A stretch of DNA of 17,500 bases from assembly GCA_003445035.1 (NCBI GenBank), contig DLVV01000216.1, forward strand, positions 1 to 17,500, written 5' to 3'. The stretch's first letter is position 1; every line of letters begins with the position of its first letter. Position numbers and translations under genes: made by a program. Below the pieces are notes generated by a model. It did no database searches. It saw only the letters and a program-made list of their open reading frames with translations, and was not told the origin of the DNA. Positions 13,669 through 17,500 of this stretch are shown piece after piece. Origin of the DNA: Planctomycetaceae bacterium (lineage in GTDB: Bacteria; Planctomycetota; Planctomycetia; Planctomycetales; Planctomycetaceae).

Positions 13669-16027
13669 AATCCACAAACATCAGTTCGTTGGTCATCAAC
13701 AGGACCTGGGAAAATCGATCCCAGCCGTGGTTGGTGACGAAGGCCGATCCGAGTTCACGCTCGTCTTCTGTGGGTTCTCGCCGAAGTGCCATTCGGTAGA
13801 TTTCGCCAATTCGCCTGGACTTGTCGGGGTCCCTGGATTCACTGCGAGAGGCTAACGCCTTGGCCGATCGAATCACGAAATCCGAATTCAGCATGAACAA
13901 CGCTTGCTGCGGAACGGTGGTCACTTGTCGACGCGCCGTCGAGCAATCGGGACTGGCAAAATCGAAATTGCGAACAACGTCCGGAATGTTCTGGCGTTCG
14001 ACAATCGCGTAGACCGTCCGGCGGCGGTTGTCGGGTGAGGTGATGGCTGTGGGGCGGCCAAACATTTTCAAATCGAGGCGTCCGGATACGGCGAGCAAAG
14101 TGTCCCTGAGTGACTCGAGATCGAGTCGCCTCCGGTTCGCGCGCCACAGGTGGCGGTTGGTTGCGTCGGTGACCAGTTGCGTTGTGAAAGGTTTTGTGGT
14201 GGGGACAAGTGAGTCGCGTTGCCATGTGCGCGATGACACGATGAGCCTGTGCAATGATTTCAGTTTCCATCCGCCGCGGATCAATCTGTCGGCCAGGAAA
14301 TCCAACAGGCCCAGTTGGGTCGGGCGTTCGGACTGGAGGCCGAAGTCGCTGGGGGTTTGGACCAGTGGCTCTCCGAAATGGTGCATCCAAACCCGGTTGG
14401 CCAGAACACGGGCGGTGAGCGGGTTCTTGGGAGATGTGATGGCTCGGGCCAGGTCGGAGCGGCCAGAACCGTTGGCGAACGGAACGGACTTCGGTCCGGC
14501 AATCAGTTGCAGGAATCTTCGCGGAACCGGTTGGCCGGGAAGCGTGGGGTCGCCGCGCCGAAAGATTACCGGGGAATACAACTCGTCGGTGTCACGAAGG
14601 GTCATCGCGCGGGCGGCCGCGTTTGGCGACTTGACAGCCAAAATATCCAGGCCTCGGACCAGTCCGCGATATTTGTCCTTGTCGGTTCGAGACATGTAGT
14701 ACCAGGTCTGGCGAAGCGGGAACCAGGTCGGGCTTTGTTTTCCGATGAGTGTCCTGCGGAGTGGGTCAGAGTCGGGCAGCCTGTCGTCAGCAGAGGCGCC
14801 GATCAGCACTCGGGCGTAGATCTCCGTGACGTCTCGCACACGCCTGGGGGGCGAAGTGGTCAGCGCGTCGAGCAGCCGCTGGTCGACACCGCTCTTTTTC
14901 CAGGCGGCCAGGAAACGTTTCGAGTCGGGTACGCTGTCAGAGTTGGGGGGCCGCCGTGTCAGCAGGTCGTGCCACGGGCCGAAAACGCGGTCGCCGGGTT
15001 GTGCACGAGCGGCGACGAAAAGCCTCCAGCGGTGGAGGATCTGAGGGCGAATCTGTTTAGGGATGAGTGAGAGAAAGAAAATGGAGGTTTCGTTGATGTC
15101 CGGGTCAGTGGTCGCGACCTTCAACAGGTAGCGAGCGGTCCGAGAGCGGGCGGTGGCCATCAGGGATGTGTGCTGGTTGGAGAGCATCTTTCGAACTTCA
15201 GCCACTTTCAACTGGTGTTCGGCCTCGTACTTCTTGCCGTCGTTCCTGGGAGTTTCGATTCGGGGCCGATCGACCGGTTCTTCGCTGCTGGCGAACACGC
15301 CGTAGAGCGAGTAGTAGTCAGCGGTGGGGATCGGGTCGAACTTGTGGTCGTGACACCTGGCACAGGCCACCGTCAGACCCATCAGGCCCCGGGTGACGAC
15401 GTCGATCTGATCGTCGATGATGTCGTGCCGGTTGCGATCAAACATGCGTCCGAGCGTCAGGAAGCCCATCGCAGCCAGTTCGGGGGCGTCGTCCGGAAGG
15501 TCGAGCTGATCGGCGGCGAGTTGTTCGTGGATGAAGCGATCGAACGGCTTGTCCTGGTTGAACGAGCGGATGACATAATCACGATAGGTGTATGCGAAGG
15601 GGCGAATGCGGTTGTCGCCGTACATCAACACCCCATCCTTGGTGTCGGCGTAGCGAGCGACATCCAGCCAGTGTCGCCCCCACCGTTCACCGTAATGCGG
15701 TGATGCCAGTAACGATTCGGTGAGGGCGTCGAGACCTTTTCGGACAGCCAGTTCCAGTTGACGAGGTTTTGGGGGAAGTCCGTGGAGGTCGTAACACAGG
15801 CGGCGGACCAGCGTGGGCATATTCGCACGGGGGACGGTGCGAAGACCGGCCGCCTTGAGGTTCCTGTCGACAAGCACGTCGATCGGATGGACGCCAGAGG
15901 GGACACGAGGCGGTTGAATGGCCTGGAACGCCCAATGATCATCCGCATCAACGGTAGGGCGGCCTGCAGGAAGTGCCAGGGCCAATGCCGAGACCAGGAG
16001 GATTCGGGGCAACGTCATGGTGGTCAT
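13667..16027 (-). CDS. PSD1-type protein with DUF1549 and DUF1553 domains
   Basis: A 786-residue exported protein of the planctomycete PSD1 type. A signal peptide spans about residues 1-22 (LPRILLVSALALALPAG). DUF1549 occupies about residues 45-250 and includes HYGERWGRHWLDVARYADT and Cys222-Ala-Arg-Cys225-His226, a CxxCH motif that may bind haem c. DUF1553 occupies about 520-775 with NPLTARVLANRVWMHHFG and DFASPDCSTARRQVTTVPQQALFMLN. Unlike many relatives it has no separate N-terminal cytochrome (PSCyt1) domain. Function is unproven; an outer, redox-linked or surface role is often guessed. ATG at 16027 is used; ATG at 16018, three codons in, is also possible. It is the first gene of the long minus-strand series, 10 bp ahead of DUF1501. 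Confidence 0.93.
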   Translation of the reverse strand: MTTMTLPRILLVSALALALPAGRPTVDADDHWAFQAIQPPRVPSGVHPIDVLVDRNLKAAGLRTVPRANMPTLVRRLCYDLHGLPPKPRQLELAVRKGLDALTESLLASPHYGERWGRHWLDVARYADTKDGVLMYGDNRIRPFAYTYRDYVIRSFNQDKPFDRFIHEQLAADQLDLPDDAPELAAMGFLTLGRMFDRNRHDIIDDQIDVVTRGLMGLTVACARCHDHKFDPIPTADYYSLYGVFASSEEPVDRPRIETPRNDGKKYEAEHQLKVAEVRKMLSNQHTSLMATARSRTARYLLKVATTDPDINETSIFFLSLIPKQIRPQILHRWRLFVAARAQPGDRVFGPWHDLLTRRPPNSDSVPDSKRFLAAWKKSGVDQRLLDALTTSPPRRVRDVTEIYARVLIGASADDRLPDSDPLRRTLIGKQSPTWFPLRQTWYYMSRTDKDKYRGLVRGLDILAVKSPNAAARAMTLRDTDELYSPVIFRRGDPTLPGQPVPRRFLQLIAGPKSVPFANGSGRSDLARAITSPKNPLTARVLANRVWMHHFGEPLVQTPSDFGLQSERPTQLGLLDFLADRLIRGGWKLKSLHRLIVSSRTWQRDSLVPTTKPFTTQLVTDATNRHLWRANRRRLDLESLRDTLLAVSGRLDLKMFGRPTAITSPDNRRRTVYAIVERQNIPDVVRNFDFASPDCSTARRQVTTVPQQALFMLNSDFVIRSAKALASRSESRDPDKSRRIGEIYRMALRREPTEDERELGSAFVTNHGWDRFSQVLLMTNELMFVD

Positions 16028-16153
16028 GATGTCGTGGGCACGAAACGGATTGCGGAGGGTCAGGCCAACACGTGGTCGATCACGGTATCTTAGTTCATTG
16101 GAGGATGCGATGAGAGTTGCGGACCATTGGCCTGGTACGGGAAGGTGGACCCG
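16028..16153. promoter_or_regulatory. Divergent control region between PSD1 operon and DUF167/PqqB-like pair
   Basis: This 126-bp gap should hold promoters for the minus-strand PSD1/phosphonate series and the plus-strand DUF167 gene. TATCTT (16086-16091, plus) and TAAGAT on the opposite strand are weak -10-like hexamers, neither with a good -35. A 14-bp palindrome (16071-16084) and a strong GGAGG (16100-16104) followed by short out-of-frame ATGs are its other features. Confidence 0.4.
16071..16084. promoter_or_regulatory. 14-bp inverted repeat, candidate operator
   Basis: CGTGGTCGATCACG is an inverted repeat with one asymmetric pair (G at position 5 facing T at position 10). It lies centrally in the divergent gap, about 45 bp from the PSD1 start and 70 bp from the DUF167 start, as an operator for a dimeric regulator would. 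No regulator is encoded in the window, so this rests on symmetry and location only. Confidence 0.3.
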
Positions 16154-16426
16154 GTGGCACGAATGCGATTGCCGGTCAAGGTCGTCCCGGGTGCGTCTCG
16201 TGACGAGGTGTCGGGGTGGCTTGGTGACTCATTGAAGATCCGTGTTGCGGCACGACCAGAACAAGGTGAGGCGAACAAGGCGGTGGCTGGGTTCCTGGCC
16301 GAACTGCTGCTGGTGCCACGGCAACAGATCGCACTGGTTCATGGGGCACGGTCAGCGAACAAGTTATTTGCCATCGAGGGGCGATCGATGGAGGATGCCC
16401 GTCGAATGGTCGCGGAACGATCGTGA
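16154..16426 (+). CDS. DUF167 (YggU) family small protein
   Basis: A 90-residue DUF167 protein, a widespread small alpha/beta family of unknown function. The signature VVPGASRDEVSGWLGDSLKI (10-29) and the following ARPEQGEANKAV (33-44) are diagnostic, followed by a C-terminal helix ending at residue 90. Length is typical. GTG at 16154 is chosen because GGAAGG (16140-16145) lies 8 nt upstream; TTG at 16127 and ATG at 16163 are alternatives, the latter with the same site 17 nt away. The stop TGA overlaps the GTG of the next gene by 4 bp (GTGA), implying co-translation with the PqqB-like protein. No direct link to phosphonate metabolism is evident. Confidence 0.85.
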   Translation: MARMRLPVKVVPGASRDEVSGWLGDSLKIRVAARPEQGEANKAVAGFLAELLLVPRQQIALVHGARSANKLFAIEGRSMEDARRMVAERS

Positions 16427-17304
16427 CACCTGTCGAGAGCGCAACGATGCCAGACACGGCTGTCGTACTTGGTACGGCCCAGGACGGAGGGGTTCCACAA
16501 GCCGGGTGTGGCTGTGGGACGTGTGGGAGAGCCCGGGTGGACCCCGGGAGTGTGCGGCGTCCGAGTTGCCTGGGGCTCATTGACGGTGTGACGGGGAGTC
16601 GTTGGATCGTCGATGCAACTCCTCAGTTTCCATCGCAACTCGATGACCTGTTCAGCGTCGATGGCGGTTCGGTTGGTGGGCCGCCTGAGGGCATCCTGTT
16701 GACGCACGCCCACGTGGGCCACTATGCCGGGCTGCTGCACCTGGGGGGGGAGGTGATGTGCGGTCACGAGGTGCCGGTGTGGGTGATGCCACGCATGGCG
16801 GAGTTTCTGAATGCACACGAACCATGGGCGTCCCTGGTGGCTCGTCGACATGTGATTCTCAAGGAGATGTCGCCGCAAAGCCCCGTGTCACTGGGAGAAC
16901 GGATCTCGGTTCGTCCCGTGCCTGTTCCGCATCGTGATGAATTGTCGGAAACCGTCGCGTTTGAGATTGCAGGTGCCTCACGTCGTGTGCTCTGGCTGCC
17001 CGACATCGACGATTGGGACGCAAGACTGGCGGATTGGGTGGCGGGTGTCGACGTGGCCTGGCTAGACGGGACGTTTTATTCAGATTCGGAACTGCCGGGT
17101 CGCGAACTGGGCCAGATCCCTCACCCTCGAATCAGCGACCATCTCGCGGAGTACAGCAGGTTGGCCGATGGGGGCGGCACCGACGTGCGATTGATTCACC
17201 TGAACCACAGCAACCCGGCCTGCGATCCGGAATCCCCGGAGGCGAGACTCATTGCCGACGCCGGTGTGCGGGTGGCATCGGAAGGTGAGCGAATCGAGTT
17301 GTGA
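16423..17304 (+). CDS. PqqB-like metallo-beta-lactamase-fold protein
   Basis: A 293-residue MBL-fold protein most like PqqB. The N-terminus LGTAQDGGVPQAGCGCGTC has the Cys29-x-Cys31-x-x-Cys34 cluster typical of PqqB and PhnP. The C-terminal blocks LDGTFYSDSEL, QIPHPRISDH, LIHLNHSNP and DPESPEARL match PqqB order. The metal loop is His95-Ala-His97-Val-Gly-His100, nearly the classic HxHxDH with Gly replacing Asp; many true PqqB proteins have lost this motif. His170, His234, His259 and His262 are further possible ligands. No other pqq gene is nearby, so it is probably a stand-alone hydrolase or oxidase-like relative, not proof of PQQ synthesis. GTG at 16423 overlaps the DUF167 stop; ATG at 16447 is a possible shorter start. 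Confidence 0.88.
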   Translation: MTPVESATMPDTAVVLGTAQDGGVPQAGCGCGTCGRARVDPGSVRRPSCLGLIDGVTGSRWIVDATPQFPSQLDDLFSVDGGSVGGPPEGILLTHAHVGHYAGLLHLGGEVMCGHEVPVWVMPRMAEFLNAHEPWASLVARRHVILKEMSPQSPVSLGERISVRPVPVPHRDELSETVAFEIAGASRRVLWLPDIDDWDARLADWVAGVDVAWLDGTFYSDSELPGRELGQIPHPRISDHLAEYSRLADGGGTDVRLIHLNHSNPACDPESPEARLIADAGVRVASEGERIEL

Positions 17305-17314
17305 TGCCGGGCGG

Positions 17315-17500
17315 CTACGTCCGCCAGAACGTCGATTTTCGAGTCGACTTGTACTTGATCGCCAGGTGCGGGGTGTCGAGCCGCTTCTGCTTCTGGAACA
17401 GCGACTCCACTCCAGCAGCCGTCATTCCGGTGGTGAGCAAAGTCCGCTCGACCGGGTACGGGGACTTGCCGGTACGGAACAACGTCTCGATGTGATTGAC
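17315..17500 (-). CDS. C-terminal fragment of a gene entering from the right edge, possibly Gfo/Idh/MocA-like
   Basis: The last 186 bases encode 61 residues on the minus strand, ending with TAG (17317-17315). The peptide contains PYPVERTLLTTGMTAAGVES and then LDTPHLAIKY. I recall this ERTLLTTG ... TPHL pattern from the C-termini of planctomycete Gfo/Idh/MocA-type oxidoreductases, but only the tail is visible, so the assignment is tentative. It converges on the PqqB-like gene with 10 bp between the two stops. The plus-strand frame over the same bases starts inside the overlap and has no family resemblance, so the minus frame is preferred. Confidence 0.6.
   Translation of the reverse strand, partial: VNHIETLFRTGKSPYPVERTLLTTGMTAAGVESLFQKQKRLDTPHLAIKYKSTRKSTFWRT

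Noticed and set aside
16105..16113. Three-codon ATG-CGA-TGA minigene
   Set aside because: ATG directly abuts GGAGG with no spacer, so initiation there is unlikely; kept only as part of the leader observation.
16423..17304. PhnP assignment linking this gene to the phosphonate operon
   Set aside because: The N-terminal Cys cluster fits PhnP too, but the C-terminal DGTF and NHSNP blocks follow PqqB, no C-P lyase genes are present, and the gene is on the opposite strand.
17310..17325. Small hairpin GGCGG/CCGCC at the convergent right-hand stops
   Set aside because: The stem is only 5 bp with no T-tract on either strand, and it lies partly in the coding tail of the minus-strand gene, so a terminator call is not supported.
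1..17500. CRISPR arrays, insertion sequences, integrases, tRNA or rRNA genes
   Set aside because: I found no regularly spaced direct repeats, transposase or integrase motifs, or recognisable RNA genes on reading both strands.

Overview
This 17.5 kb, GC-rich window is almost fully coding and looks like a planctomycete chromosome (Pirellulales/Planctomycetaceae type). This is an inference from gene content: two formylglycine-type sulfatases, a Tat-exported Gfo/Idh/MocA oxidoreductase, and an adjacent PSD1-type DUF1549/DUF1553 gene plus DUF1501 gene. That combination is characteristic of the phylum. I see no rRNA, tRNA, CRISPR array, transposase or integrase.

Left block (120-4206, all minus strand): a secreted alpha/beta hydrolase of the dienelactone-hydrolase/acetyl-xylan-esterase kind, then a Tat-signal Gfo/Idh/MocA oxidoreductase, then a sulfatase whose ATG overlaps the oxidoreductase stop by one base. 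This reads as a small carbohydrate-processing set for sulfated or acylated glycans. A divergent 146-bp gap separates it from a plus-strand GDSAG-type esterase (4353-5297), whose stop overlaps the convergent stop of the next block by 8 bp.

Central block (5290-16027, all minus strand, nine genes tightly spaced): reading in the direction of transcription, PSD1 (DUF1549/DUF1553), DUF1501, an OPA-type MFS transporter, a PhnZ-like HD-domain di-iron oxygenase, PhnX (phosphonoacetaldehyde hydrolase), PhnW (2-aminoethylphosphonate-pyruvate transaminase), a phosphonate-associated zinc alcohol dehydrogenase, and finally a sulfatase with a C-terminal HEAT-like tail. Junctions from the transporter to the dehydrogenase are 2 bp apart, 4-bp ATGA overlap, 21 bp, and 4-bp ATGA overlap. 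This is a 2-aminoethylphosphonate catabolic operon: import, transamination to phosphonoacetaldehyde, and C-P hydrolysis to acetaldehyde and phosphate. A side oxygenase and an alcohol dehydrogenase probably widen the substrate range. No PhnY hydroxylase, ABC importer or dedicated regulator is present in the window.

Right block (16154-17304, plus strand): a DUF167/YggU small protein overlapping by 4 bp a stand-alone PqqB-like metallo-beta-lactamase-fold protein. It diverges from the central operon across a gap that holds a 14-bp palindrome. The last 186 bases encode, on the minus strand, the C-terminal end of a gene entering from the right edge, possibly a Gfo/Idh/MocA-like protein.

The most interesting points are the PhnZ-like oxygenase in a phnW/phnX operon lacking PhnY, the leading PSD1/DUF1501 pair, the divergent CSVAR sulfatase trailing the operon behind a GC-rich hairpin, and the PqqB-like protein with a partly restored metal site.
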